A DNA stretch of 64,000 nt, from contig NC_045139.1 of NCBI RefSeq assembly GCF_008831285.2, positions 14,304,354-14,368,353 of the forward strand, given 5' to 3'. Below the pieces are notes generated by a model. It was given only the letters and a program-made list of their open reading frames with translations, was not told the DNA's origin and ran no database searches. The position numbers and the translations under genes were made by a program. This stretch comes from Nymphaea colorata (Eukaryota > Streptophyta > Magnoliopsida > Nymphaeales > Nymphaeaceae). This document shows positions 49,700-62,300 of this stretch, one piece after another; position 1 is the first letter of the stretch; every line of letters starts with the position of its first letter.

Positions 49700-50065
49700 A
49701 TTAGGGATTTTGTTTCCATAATAATTTCTGCATGCATTCATTGCCAGAACCACCTACCTGATTTGTAGCTGCTTGTGGTGTCAGATCCTTCTTTCCATAA
49801 TTCATATATGGGAATTGTGATCATGCATTGTCTTCTTTTTCAAGTTTCTCATGTAATATTTTCTTTCCAACCTTAGTTGCTATGATTGTGGGCAGGTGTT
49901 ATTTCTTTCCAAAGTTGACACATGGTGAGCTTCAAGGGCACAACTCCCCATGTATGAATTATGGAAAGAAGGATCTGACACACACACAACTATAGGTATA
50001 CAAGATTGACACAATAAATACATGCAAAATGCAGAAATTATTATTAGGGAAACAAAATCTTTTAA
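49700..50065. repeat. Second foldback, arms about 115 bp
   Basis: Left arm 49700-49813 reappears in reverse complement at about 49948-50065. The outer pairing is ATTTTGTTTCC / GGAAACAAAAT with GCAGAAATTATTAT. The inner pairing is GTCAGATCCTTCTTTCCATA / TATGGAAAGAAGGATCTGAC. The arms are diverged in between and separated by about 134 bp. It lies just upstream (minus strand sense) of the copia gag remnant, so it may be LTR sequence in inverted arrangement. Confidence 0.75.
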
Positions 50066-53000
50066 ATAAGACGGACATTAAGTTTAGGCATGGGGCCTGA
50101 ACCCGAAAAAACTAGCCCATACCCTCGACCCGATCTAAAGAAGTGTGTGTATAATGTCTTTCTATTGAAAAAATAATCAGAGGAGTCGATCTTCCGTTTG
50201 AGGAAGGGAGAAGCCCACCACCTTATACCGTGTGATTGCATGATGCATAGGGTAGTTGAGGCTTGCCCAGCTGTCCAATTATTATTAGATCAAATTATAT
50301 TATTTTGTTTGATCAAACACATAACATGGAGAGTGATAACATGAATTTATATTAATTAGACAAAGTGTATCTACTTCGCTTCTTCTCCGTTAATGCCAGT
50401 AATGTATATGAGAGTCTCATCAATTATTGTAGACGCTAATGAACTCAACATGTATTATTAGTTATGTTACTCAAATCATGGGATATTTTCAAAATGTTGA
50501 AGTATTCAAATAATTTAAAGGACAAAGACTAATTTTCACCTTCGTGCATTAATGGTAGGGTAGTAATCCCTTTCGGCATTATTGCTTCGTCACCAATATG
50601 ATGGTGAAGAGGAGTATCTTGAACAAAACTGTTAGGCTTAAAGCTACAATGGAAATATTATTTAACCAACGTAGTCATTTCAATATTTTTAGTCTTTCTT
50701 CTTTATTTGTATTGATGTGACAGATTGGAGGCTCGCCAATTAATCAACTAAGAGATGGCGTCATATTTTACACTTTTATGGACAGAGTACGCCACTGAGT
50801 CGTGAGAGATTGACGATCGGCCAACCAAGATGCGGCGTCGACGAGGTTCATGGAAAAAAATGTGGTCAAGTGAGGAGGCGTCTATTCGTCGACTTTTATG
50901 GAGGTCAGGCCAAATGTATTTAAGAAAGCCACGTATAATTAAGAACTAATTTAGGGATTGACTGCCCTTGCCATTGCGCTTTCATTAAAAAAGAAAACAA
51001 GTTGCTTTTGTTCAATTGAGCATGTGTGGCGTTCTTCTTGGAAGGGTTGGTTTGAATGGAATGGGAACCTAACAAATTAATTGAAGATCGAAAGAATCCT
51101 TTCTTGCCTATTGACTATTTAACTATAAGTGGAATTCAACAATTAATAACATTTACGGGGTGTTTGGTTGACACTTCAAGACCAACCAGGTTTTTGGACA
51201 AACACAGTTTTCACAAAACCTGATTTTGTAAAAAAAAAAAAAGTAAAAAATTTGGTTCCCTTTAAGTTATTCAAAAACATGCGTCTCCCAAACCTGTAGG
51301 ACTCCATGCTTTTGGGTAAGTACGTAACTCATGACCCAGTTTGATGGCGATCTGACTTGGGATGTAATTCTTGAGTCAATTTCAATATATATATTTTGCC
51401 AGTATCCACCAACGTCTGCTCCACTTTCCTCATTTCTGCCATCCTTTTTCTTCTTCTTCAAGATGAGATTAGAAAGCTGAGCTTATTTACCCACTAATGA
51501 ACGAACAGATATATATATATACATATGTCGCATTCATTTGTGATGGATATATGTGCCGTTTCTTCCTTTTTCCAGATTTCAAAAAATGTCTGAATATATG
51601 TCCTGAAGTTTTGCTTACTTTGGAATGGAAAAAGGCACCACCATCAATTATTTGAGGATACTTTACTAGCATGGTTCTAAGGTAAATTCATAAAACATTA
51701 ACAGCAAACGACTTCGAGGCACGCACTTGTGAGTAAATGTTTCATACAATTGCTAACATCAACAAGAGTAAGTGCACTGATCTTTATCGGATATTATTGA
51801 TCTAAACTTAATTTGTATTATTTATATTGCACTTTTGTTGGAACTTCTATAAATTAATCATCATTCCAATTATGCATATGATATTTGAAAAAAGTATCAA
51901 GCGCAACTATATACTAATACCAAAAGCTGATGGCCCAATGTGGGATGACATTAGTGATATACCTACAACTTGGTTAGTCAAAGGAAAAGAAAAATTGTGG
52001 AGATGTATGTTGGTGCTGATAGGCAAGTATCCATTAATTCAAATATGTCTCACTTTTATACTAAGCTCAGACCCTTTTGTTTAGCATATCCCAACCCACC
52101 CCTAGCAGTTTCAACTCCGGATCAAAACAATTAATTCAAGTATGTCCTACTTTTATACTAACCCCAGACCCTTTTATCTGACAGATCTCAACCCATCCCT
52201 AGCAGTTTCAACTCCAGCTCCGAAAAAGATAGGAGATAGGATAATCAACCACTTACTAACCCCTTTTATAAGTTTTTAAAGATCTCTCACAGTCTTTAAT
52301 ATGAAAGTAACCTTCTTAAAGTGACATGTTACACTATCATGTTGAAATAAAAAACCCCCTCCATGCACAACGTAATGTCAAGACCTTAACTTGCATGTTA
52401 ATCTCGTCGTTTTCATGGATTAAACTACTTATTCTATATTCAATCACTAAAATTGAAAGATTAATAACCTGAACTAATTGTATCTTCGAAAATATTATAC
52501 TTTACGTTCGATAATTGACTGCGAGAACAAGAAAAGCAACAACGCTCTGGCGACCTTTTGATTGATCTTTGTTACATTATTTCAAAGGTATAAAAAATAA
52601 AAGGAAAAGTTAAGCCCGTTAATTTTGAAAGGGGCCAAATATAGGTGCTTTCTTTTTTAGAAAGATTCATCCTAATGGACCATAGAATAACATAAAAAAA
52701 TTAAGCAAATTGAAGGTCGCATGCAGAAGGAAAATCACTAAAAAACAACAAAGTAAAAATTTCATTTACTTTACCTACCTTTTCACTGTAAACAAAAAAA
52801 ATGAACCTTATTGCTATTAATTCGATCCGTCTTTCCCTGTAGCTATAACATAAACGCCTGCGAATAAAATCTATCATCTTGAAACAAGCGACAATTGGTT
52901 CTTTTTATGTTGCTTTATTAAGTAGAAGATTGTTTACTCACTCTAATAGGAAAAAAAAAAGATCATTCTGCTCAACTTCTCCAAAATATAATCTAAGGTA

Positions 53001-53758
53001 TTATGAACGCAAGTAATAAAGGTAGACGTTTCTTTAACAACCAACAGCAAAAAATTGTGCTCACATCAAACAATTGAGGAATCTAACTGACCTATTTTGA
53101 CCAGAATGTAGGTCCCTAGCTAGATAAAACGAAAACTATCCCAAAAGCAATACGATTTCCAATCGCAAGACTTGAGCCGCCTTTGTTCTATGTGTCGATA
53201 ACCAAAAAATATTCCAAACAGTATGGTCAGGGTGAGGAACAGATTTCCTACTTCTGACTAAGACTTCCCTAATTATTAGCATCACATGTGTTGTCACACA
53301 GCGTAAAAAATAAACAAATTAAAGAGAGGTCAACACTGTATATTAATTCGTAGCCCTGTAACCTAACATGAGAAGAACTTACACATTCATTTTGCAGTAA
53401 TTAATTGGTGAGCGAAATTAGTGCTGACGGTTTGCTGCTAAAGTGGTGAGATTTATAAATCACCCTTGTATATCAATTGCTGCAAATCAATAAATCCTTA
53501 AGAGAGTGAACGACAGAAATCTCATACACACTATTTTATGCTATTTTTCTCATGAGAATTTTTTAACTCTAGCTGAGTCTTCTCGATTGCCAATCATGTA
53601 TACGAGTGGTTGGTGTTGGGCTATGAGTGATGTGTGCTTTTTGGTTGTGATGGTAGGTGAGGTTTGGGTTTTACGCATGGAATGATTGATTTTATCCCCT
53701 GCTGTGGGCCTTCTCAGAAAAAGGAAGAAGCAGAATTGTCTCTGTGGATGGCTGGAGA
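50066..53758. other. AT-rich intergenic region without recognisable genes
   Basis: No gene recognised in about 3.7 kb. Short frames only, with no family motifs. Contains one tandem duplication (52033-52217). Confidence 0.55.
52033..52217. repeat. Tandem duplication, period 97 bp
   Basis: Copies 52033-52120 and 52130-52217 share ATTAATTCAA(A/G)TATGTC, ACTTTTATACTAA, CAGACCCTTTT and CCCTAGCAGTTTCAACTCC. About ten differences are visible. Confidence 0.88.
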
Positions 53759-53760
53759 TG

Positions 53761-53809
<49 letters not shown>
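53759..53809. repeat. Compound (GT)n(GA)n microsatellite
   Basis: A GT run (53759-53785) flows into a GA run ending at 53809. Confidence 0.95.
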
Positions 53810-56800
53810 TCGGAGAGAAAGTGATTGCACTTTTGTCTGTGGCGGTGGTGGAAGGGGTCAACTGAATGTGTATCTGCCTGTGTATGTGGAAAAGGAGAAG
53901 GGTGCAGCTGGTGACGGTGCAACTGCAAGTCTGCAACCTCCACACGGTATAAGGAGAGTGCCAAGGCTGAGAAAGAGAGAGAGAAACAGATGACCGGTAT
54001 GTGGCTTTGTAAAGTTTCAGACGTTATCATCGATGTTTGAAGGACATGATTAGATTAGTATACTATATTTCTCAAGCGAAAATTTTTGAATGAAGTACTG
54101 AACAATTTTGGTAGTGGCCCTAGTGAGAAGAATCGGTGGATTTGCTCATGAATAAGAGAAATAGCTTCATTGAACAGATCTTGTATATCGATGGTGCTTC
54201 CTTCTATGATCAGGAAAATGCTGTAGCGTAAAAGGCATGAATATCCTGTAAAATCTGCAACGTCCACCGGTTCCTAATGCTCAGGCCCTGAGAAACTTTT
54301 CAAAGGATTTACTCCTTTAGTTTAACTTTAAAATAACCACGAAACATCGAATTGGCTTCTTCCTGTCGCTTACATTATTCAAAACTTAAAAGCATGCAAT
54401 TGATTCTTGCCATGATTCTACATGTGCAATGAATCACATTAAAATCATCGATTCTTGTTCCGTTATGAAAGTGATTCTCATTATAATAGAAGTCATGTGT
54501 TTCATGTACCTCAGTTATTAGTGATTGAACAGATATTTGGTGCATCACAGCGCTCCAATTGCAATTTGTCAGACAGAGAGGTAGACGCATGCTGTAATGA
54601 TCGCTCCATTTCCTAGACAGCAGCAAGTGCAGAAAACCATTTGTCTGCAAATGATTGAACATCTTTTCGAAAATTCTTTTGGCCTATAACTCATCATGTT
54701 GAAAAGGAAGTACGTGATATAGGACAGGGCCGCTGCCACTTTTGAAGGCCATCGACCCAACTCGATCATTTCAATAAAAATCTTGAATCACTGCATGATG
54801 TCTATGAAACCATGTATGTTTTAATTAGTTAACGATATATATGGACTAAGAAATCATAGACACAACCATGGTTCGTCCACCTGCGATTGTTCATCTGATT
54901 GTCGTGTATGAATAAGCTCCATTATTTTTGTTGTTTAAAGTGAAATATGACCTTCAATTAGTTGCTTGGGAAATGGAATTGCGGCCAGTGGAAGTCAAGC
55001 AAACCCAGAAATAAGTTATAATTAACCCACCTTTTGACTACTTCTGGATTAAAAATGGCCAGAAAGCTCGAAAGAATTATGGATTTGCTCAGAATCTTCA
55101 ATCTCAGGGGATCAACTTTTCTTTTTCTTCCAACTAAAAAACGACAAAAAAGGAACCGGATCAAAATCGTTTGTGACTTGGAACTGGCTGTTGATTAATT
55201 TCTATCTGAACTAGATCGAGTATCTGAAAATTATGAGGAATCTGTTGAGCTTATAAAGTGAGAGAGAAGCGCCTATCTACTTCAACGGCCATTGTTCAGG
55301 TCGAACTCAGATGAAGATCCGATCCACCCACTTGCTTCCCCTGTGACATTATGAGGTTGTATGGATTAAATAATTGGACCTTTTTATTATTTGTAGTTGT
55401 TGTGGCCCCAAGAAACGTGCTTTTTTCTCTTGTTTTGGTTCTTTCTTTCCTGAAAAAGGTTCAGGGATCAAAAAGCTAATCATACAAGATGGGGGAAAAA
55501 GGAGGAAAAGTGAGACAGAGAGAGTAGTTCAACTTTCATCTGTTGAAATATTATGAGGAACGAAAGCAGATTCTTCCTTTGGAAAGGGCTTTCAAAGCTT
55601 TTATGATACAAATAGATCTCAGAAGACCACATGAATGGCCGCCTCTTGTCGTTCTTTTGATAAGAAGCATCGAGAGAATGCACCGTCTCTGTCTGTGGAA
55701 TAAGTGCCACAAAATGTGGGAAATGAATTATTTTGTAATCAATGAAGATTACACACACATATACATATAGCGAGAGAGAGAATGGGTTCAAGCAGTGGTG
55801 GAGCCAGTTGGTGTGGGCAAATGCCCACATCAGCACACTAAAGTTACATATAAAAACTTTATTAATTTTTCTGTTTTTACACATGAATGTCTCTTAAAAA
55901 TTGAAATTTAAACTTACAGTGCCACTTAGTCAGAAATTTGTGGTTCCACCACTAGGTTCAAAGGAGTTCCGAGAGTGAAATATGGGGCCACCTGGAAAGG
56001 AAAGCAAGCACCTAATGAGAATGGAGTTGAAAGAAGAAAACTCTACTCTTTTTGGGAGTGCGTGCTTTGATGTGGTATGGAACCAAATTCGAGAAAAGTT
56101 AGGCCTTCAACATCGACCTCTCCCCACAGAACTCCTTCTCACCACCACCTCCATACAGTACTCACACACTCCAGATTCCACACATTGTAATCTCTCTCTC
56201 CATCTCTCTTTCTCTTTCTCTGTCCCTGTCCCTGTCACGGAACCAACCAATTCTTCTTCCTTCCCCGGTCACATTAATCGACATGTTGTTTTCCCGGACT
56301 TCCTCCAGTGAGTCGTGCCTCTGGTCAATGTATTGGTCGCTTCAGTCCAAAACAAAATTTTCTTGCTCTTCCGTGTCATCCAACGCACATGTATCTGCTG
56401 TAGGCCATTAATTGTATGGAGAAATTAAACGATAACCGTGCTCCTTGACGATGAATTGATCGAATAATGACAAATCTAGTTAAATGTTTGTATATAATTG
56501 ATTTATTAACGATGATGAAGGCCGAACCGACCAATACCACAACCCACAATGTTTTATAAACAGGAAAGATAACGTGTTGCTTGTGAGATGGCAGGATTAG
56601 TATTAAAGAGATACCTACGATAAGATTGAATTTTCCACTTACGATGGTATTATGATGATGAATTGATGCGGGGATTAACTTGCTGTGTTATCAATGGTTG
56701 ACACCCGTATCATGGGGAGGAGCTCAGGTCATGTGATTTGGCTGTTCGAAGGATTTTCTTTGAACCGGACGCAGATTTTGTGGTCATAACTGCACCAACA

Positions 56801-58076
56801 AAATAAAATCTCAGCAACATTCTAGAGGTGGCCTTGTATGCCAAGTGGTGCGAAAACTTCACTGTGTATATGCTGTCTGCCATGTGGATCATAATGGGCT
56901 TCAATCTTATCATCTCCCATCTTGCGCCACAGGGAATTGGCTGCCGAAAGGAGATCTAAAGCGAAAAAAGGAAAGAGAGAAGCTTTGCGATTGGGTCGAT
57001 TTGATTTCAGGAAGACCTTCATCCGAATCCAAACTGTTTGCCTTCCTCAGTCACTATCATAATAACCACGAAAAGTTTATTAAGGTCAATTGAATTAAAT
57101 GAACCAGTGATTCTCCTGATCGAACAGGAACCCAATGGTGGTTGTTCCATTGATGTGGACTAACCACTTAGTTTTCGCTCAAAAGAGGACATGAACAACG
57201 TTGTTTCCAATTCTTTTGCATCATTATGTATGCAAACCAGCTTCTTTTTCTTAATTAAGCGTAAGGAGCGATTATTTAGTGAACACTATATATCTGTATA
57301 TATTTAGGAACAATAATTTAGCGCTTGTTCTCAAACGACAACTTGCAAGAACATTTGTCCATGCATGGCTTCACGTGCAATAGTTTGAAACTAGAAAATT
57401 TTAAAGAAAGGAATATGCAGGCGTATATGAACTGGAAAATCTAAGAGATGAACAACAAAACAAAGTTGAAAAAGCAATGGAAGGATAAGAGATTCTTAGA
57501 CAGAAACACGGATAGCTAGCTAGACACACATGTCCTCTAGCAGTTTGAATTATTAAAGAGATGCATGATTGCAACGTTGAAGTATGTTTCTTCTTCTTGT
57601 GTTTTTGCGGTAGCTGATGATCCTATGCTCCTTCGCACCCTCGCATACGGCAGCGGAAAAGACGTTTTCCTTCATTTCTATCTGTAGTCGTCTGTTTGGA
57701 ATTTTCATCAACTCATAAAATGCCAAATTACGATACATGGCACTTGCCCATTCCTCACAAGTCACAAGTTTCAGTTTAGTTCTTACGCGTATGACAGAAA
57801 GGGAGAGAGGGAGTCAAATGTGTACGTCTGCTTGTGAGTCTGTGTCTGTACTTATATATATGGGAATTGAAATTGAATGACTGCCGGATGTTGCTTAACG
57901 TTGAAAATTTTAAAAACATCATTAACAATCTTTAACACAGGGCCATTAGCGGCGGTTTATGGTATGGCAACAATTTATGGTTCTTTCAATACTGCTTGAT
58001 ATGGTTTTAGCAACGAGTTTAAATTTTTTAGCCGGCCGCTGAATCAATCTCTCTCTCTTTATATATATATATAAAC
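53810..58076. other. Intergenic region with one MITE, otherwise unassigned
   Basis: No gene recognised. Frames up to 134 codons (for example minus 55480-55884; plus 55982-56311) have no recognisable domains and low-complexity tails. A 162-bp hAT MITE lies at 55793-55954. Confidence 0.5.
55793..55954. mobile_element. Short non-autonomous hAT MITE
   Basis: 162 bp. Left end CAGTGGTGGAGCCA and right end (reverse complement) TAGTGGTGGAACCA match at 12 of 14 bases. Flanking 8-bp duplications are GGTTCAAG (55785-55792) and GGTTCAAA (55955-55962), 7 of 8 identical. No coding capacity. Confidence 0.8.
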
Positions 58077-58124
58077 GTAGACCTACCAAGAATATATATA
58101 TATATATATTCTTGGTAAGTCTAC
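58077..58124. repeat. 48-bp near-perfect palindrome with a (TA)n centre
   Basis: GTAGACCTACCAAGAA at the left pairs with TTCTTGGTAAGTCTAC at the right around a (TA)n core, with one mismatch. It would extrude as a cruciform or form an RNA hairpin. Confidence 0.9.
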
Positions 58125-58727
58125 CTTAAAACATGTTAGTAGGGTAGGAAAGTTGTGTTGTTATGTGCATGGCAGCACCTGCCCCAAGCGGGATGCTCAT
58201 AAATGCATTTCTCGGGAGACAGGCTTCTGTATTGTATGACATACAATGACTTGTCATACTCACTGTCGCCTCATCGGTATTATAAGCTTGTAGGTGAATG
58301 CATCCTTTACAACCCCGCGAACTTAGAGTAGCACCGGCGAGACGCTGCCCTGCAAGAGGACACTGCCTGGATTCTGTACTCAAGTCCAGCCGTTTACTTA
58401 GACAGGGTGGGTTGCTGGCTGTTTCTTGAGATCGAACAGGGATCTATTCCCGGGCAAAAATAAACAGTAAAAAACTTTTACTTCTTACCACAGACGAATG
58501 AATCAAAGTTGCCCTAAATGTATGTACGCGTTTGGTTTGTCACACAAGAAAAGATAAATTTTGCTACATTGGATATGCCGTCTCATTTGCACCCCTTATT
58601 TTCTAAGTGATTAATGATGCTTGGTGTGTACGTGTTTGCGTGAAGTGGATCAGCTGGGCAAGAGGAATAAATGGCAACTTTTTTCTACCTTTTAAAAGGT
58701 GACCTCACAAAGTGGGGAATCTCCCCG
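58125..58727. other. Unassigned sequence between the palindrome and the 64-bp repeats
   Basis: A minus-strand frame (58126-58383) is open but featureless. Nothing recognised. Confidence 0.5.
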
Positions 58728-58925
58728 GAGGCAAAGAATGACCACGACATGAGCATTTTTAAAAGAAACACCTGTTCTATTCTTTCTCCCTGAGGCAAAG
58801 AATGACCACGACATGAGCATTTTTAAAAGAAACACCTGTTCTATTCTTTCTCCCTGAGGCAAAGAAAGACCATGACATGAGCATTTTCACAATCTCAAAA
58901 GGGAAAAGAAGCACCTGTTCTTTTT
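58728..58925. repeat. 64-bp tandem repeat, about three copies
   Basis: Units start GAGGCAAAGAA at 58728, 58792 and 58856. The first two are essentially identical. The third is diverged, with a short insertion before CACCTGTTC. The array ends about 200 bp left of the start of the SULTR-derived duplication. Confidence 0.92.
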
Positions 58926-59620
58926 TTTCCGGGGATATCTATCGCTTGGCAGAAAGCCAAAGCTCTACCCAATTTCTTATCTCTTCGGGATACGAAGCAT
59001 CCAGTTATTATGTGCCTTACCTTAGTTCTGCATATGGGATGTCTGAGAACGGGGCATAAATTTGATATGCAGTTAATGGGATTAGAACCTAAATCTGAAC
59101 GATGAGATTAAACCCAGAACCGGTCGGAGGGAAAGTGCTTTATTTTGCTCCCAAGTAGGGATCTATGGGGCGGTTGGTGGCCATAAGCCTGTTATGCCAA
59201 TCTTGAGGTGAAGCATTGAAAGTAATAAAGAGTTAATTTCTCTTTTTATTGTTCAATTAATATTTGAAGTAAGAAAAAGAAGATTGAACAAAAATACTAA
59301 AAAGTAGTATTCAGCCTGTGGAAGCAAACATAATATAATACTTATGGGCACCACTTTGGTCGCTTGCAACTTTAAATCCCGTAAAAAGGAGTTCAGGATT
59401 TGGAGATGGTGGACGGATAAGGGACGACATTCCGTGACCCAACTTTCAGCCATATATTCAAATCCCATTGTAAGGTTCCATAAAGCCACTTGTCCGGATA
59501 AGTTGGGATAAACTGAGATATTCTCATTTGACTTTCTGATGGGCAGCACCTATGCCGGAGGCTAAATTGCCATTTTAAATTCTGACGGAAGTGTTCACAC
59601 TTCACAGGGAAGAGACTTCC

Positions 59621-59731
59621 GGCGAGAGCGATGACGCCGGTGACGATGCCGGTCTTGGCGGCGATGGCTAAGTACTGAGGCGAGAACGTTAGCTCCGTTA
59701 GGGAGGGAGGGCTCACTCCCCTTTTCAGGTG
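59621..59731 (-). pseudogene. SULTR3 exon 6 copy with both splice sites damaged
   Basis: Corresponds to parent exon 6 at 41949-42065. The coding text from HLKRG to VIALA is kept (with NPPS changed to SPPS). The donor GT is now GG, and about ten bases spanning the acceptor AG and the first two codons are missing. Without the donor the frame reads on into intron sequence. Confidence 0.88.
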
Positions 59732-60370
59732 TTAATCAGAACACGCAAAGGTCAAGTTTTCCTTGTTTATTTTTTAAATTTTAATCTTAATTCAGGATAT
59801 TTTAAACTTATTTCTTCAATAAAAAAATATAAAGTTCACACATGCGGATCTCCATTAGTGAGAAACCGATAAGAGTCACGATGAGTGGTTCTTCTCTTCG
59901 TTTTGTGTAGGTTAACTTTGGACAATGGCTTGTAACATAGTACATATAAGTTAAGTTTTTCAAAGCCAAAAATATACGTTGTTATTTGCCTTCTTTAAAG
60001 AAAATAATTACTTTTACATGTCATAACTTTATAAGCTATTAATGAATTAGAATATGTATTTACTTAACATATTCCACAAACTTATATTGCCATGTCATGT
60101 ATTGTAGAAGACATATATAGTTTAATCTTTTTTGTACTTTAATGTCATTTTATGAAATAAATAATGTGAATGGCTAAAACTATGCAAAATTTTATAAGGC
60201 AAAAACTCCAAGTTTAAGCTAAATCATTTAACTTAAACATATTGTCCTTAGTAAATTTACTTTGGAGAAACATTTAGAAACTCATATCGGACAAATTAAA
60301 ATATGCCTAGTCAAAAGAGTGTGACAAAAACATTTTGGAGTGCTCGATCTCAAGATTTTTCTCTTTCCTT

Positions 60371-60481
60371 CTATGTCACCAAGATGCGAGGTGCGGGTGC
60401 AGGTACGACACATTTCAAAAAATTATGGTGCGGCAATAGTATTTTTTATTATTATTATTAATTTATTATAGTAACATATTA

Positions 60482-60530
<49 letters not shown>

Positions 60531-61353
60531 AATAGAATGAAATTTACAGAAATTTATTTTTTAGAATAGTGAAAGTGAATGGTGTTTTTAAAATTTTTTA
60601 AAATTATTTAGGCATATATGTTTATTGAAGGATGTCTCACTATTTTAAAAATATATGTAAAAGGATGGGGTGGAATGAAAATTTTCATTCCCATAGGGGG
60701 TAAGGACCCGAGGTGGGTTCCTCTTACCTCTTCCTCTTTGTCTCCCTTTTCCCTTTTTCGTTTCCCTCCCTTTTAGTTGTCCTTTCATTTTGTAGGTGAG
60801 TATTAGATGTAGGGAAGAAGAAAGGTGGAGGAAGGAGAAGCGGCGGCAGTGGGAGCAGCGGCGGTTAGAGTAACTAGGGTTTTTTTTTCTCTCCTATCTG
60901 TTTTCCCCTTCCTTCTCACCCTGTCTCGCCCGAGCTTTGTCTGCACTCTCTTCCTCCCACACTTTTCGCTCGCCCTCTCTTCATCTCGCCTTTAGTCCCC
61001 CTCAGTGCCCTCACCTTTGCTCTCCTTGTTCCCCCAAAGCCTGTCGCCCCTCTCCCTCTATCCTGAGCTTTCGAGTCGTCCCTCTTCCTCTGTCCTGAGG
61101 TCTCTCTCTGTGTTCCCTTTCTATCTCTTTCACTCTGGCAGGTAAGCTCTTATGCCATCTCTTCCGCAGTCCCTCTCCTCTCCCTACCGCCCTTTTTCCC
61201 GCACACTCTCTCTCTCCCTACTGCCATGTATCCCTACTGGTGCAGTTTGGGTGCGACCGTTTGAGCTGGTGCGGTTTTGATGCGAATCTTAGTCGCACCC
61301 GCATTGCGTCGACGCGGGTGCGGGTCCATTTTTGCCGCACCATGGCGACATAG
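60371..61353. mobile_element. Non-autonomous, Mutator-like insertion in the SULTR duplicate
   Basis: 983 bp absent from the parental locus. The ends CTATGTCACCAAGATGCG and (reverse complement of the right end) CTATGTCGCCATGGTGCG match at 15 of 18 positions. Flanks CTCTTTCCTT and CTCTCCTTT are both close to the parental sequence CTCTCTCCTTTT, consistent with a target duplication of about 9 bp; that size suggests Mutator-like but is blurred by mutations. The interior has (TA)n(GA)n (60482-60531) and C/T-rich sequence. No transposase is visible. Confidence 0.75.
60482..60531. repeat. Compound (TA)n(GA)n microsatellite
   Basis: TA run followed directly by GA run, inside the 983-bp insertion. Confidence 0.95.
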
Positions 61354-61583
61354 CTCTCCTTTAGAAATTTTGAAAAGCCGTACATTTAATTTAAAGTGAA
61401 GCGGTTACCTATTCACCTTGTTTATTGAAAAATGAAAAGCATACTATTAAACAAAATAGGTTATATGTAGTCCTTTTAGTAATTCTCTCGTTTCACTTTA
61501 CCTGCTGGAGTTGATGATCTTTTGTATATGAAAGTAATTAATCTTCGAAACAAAACCAACTTACTTTCTCACTCTTTATCTTA

Positions 61584-62057
61584 GGGCCTGTGTGGTTGGA
61601 AGGAAATGGAGGGATTCAGCAATCTCTCCTGTGTTTGGTTGGCTAATTAGAAAGGAGGGAAAGGAAGGGAAAGAAAGAAAGTCTGTTTGGATGGGATGGG
61701 AGGGAAAGAAAAGGAAAGGAAAGGAAATGATTGTATAGTGTAAATTCAATCCCTTCCAAATCGGACGGATTGGGAGGGAAAGGAAAGGGAGTAAGTACAA
61801 AAGTGTTGACTGCCCACAATACCCCTCCACGTTTTTTTTCTCCCTGCCTCTCAACCTTTTGACTATTGAGGGTATTATTATAAATTGTATTGTTTCCTTT
61901 TCATTCCATTCACTTTTATCCAAACAAGCCTTTATAATACCTCTTTCCATTCCATTCCATTCCCTTCCCTTCCCTTTCTCTTCCCTTCCCTTTCCATTCC
62001 TTTCCCTCTCTTTCCCTCCATCCCTTTCCCTCCCTTTCCCGCCAACCAAACAGGGCG
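61584..62057. mobile_element. Tourist-like (PIF/Harbinger) MITE in the SULTR duplicate
   Basis: 474 bp flanked by TTA (61581-61583) and TTA (62058-62060). Left end GGGCCTGTGTGGTTGG and right end (reverse complement) CGCCCTGTTTGGTTGG match at 13 of 16. The left half is purine-rich (GGAAAGGAAA type) and the right half pyrimidine-rich, so the element can fold on itself. It is missing from the parental sequence near 42943. A frame across it is low-complexity, not a gene. Confidence 0.85.
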
Positions 62058-62300
62058 TTACTCCTTGTATGAACTCAATCTTCAAAGCTAAACCACCTTA
62101 ATCTCTCCCTTTCTGCAGACGATCTTTAAGATACCAGTTCCTTGAGTCTGGACGTCAATCTTTCTTTCTTTTCCCTGGTTAATCTAATGGAATTAATTTC
62201 ATACATGAAAGCAATTAGTTTGAAAGCTCAGACAGTTTTGTCACTATATCTTTCTCTCGCCCGCAGACACACACACATATGCACATGCAGATGCACCCAC

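Noticed and set aside
51154..51200. GGGGTGTTTGGTTGACAC as a MITE end
   Set aside because: Resembles Harbinger or hAT termini, but no matching inverted end or target duplication was found within 1 kb.
61576..62101. Frames of 169, 80 and 68 codons on both strands
   Set aside because: Low-complexity translation of the purine/pyrimidine halves of the Tourist-like MITE.
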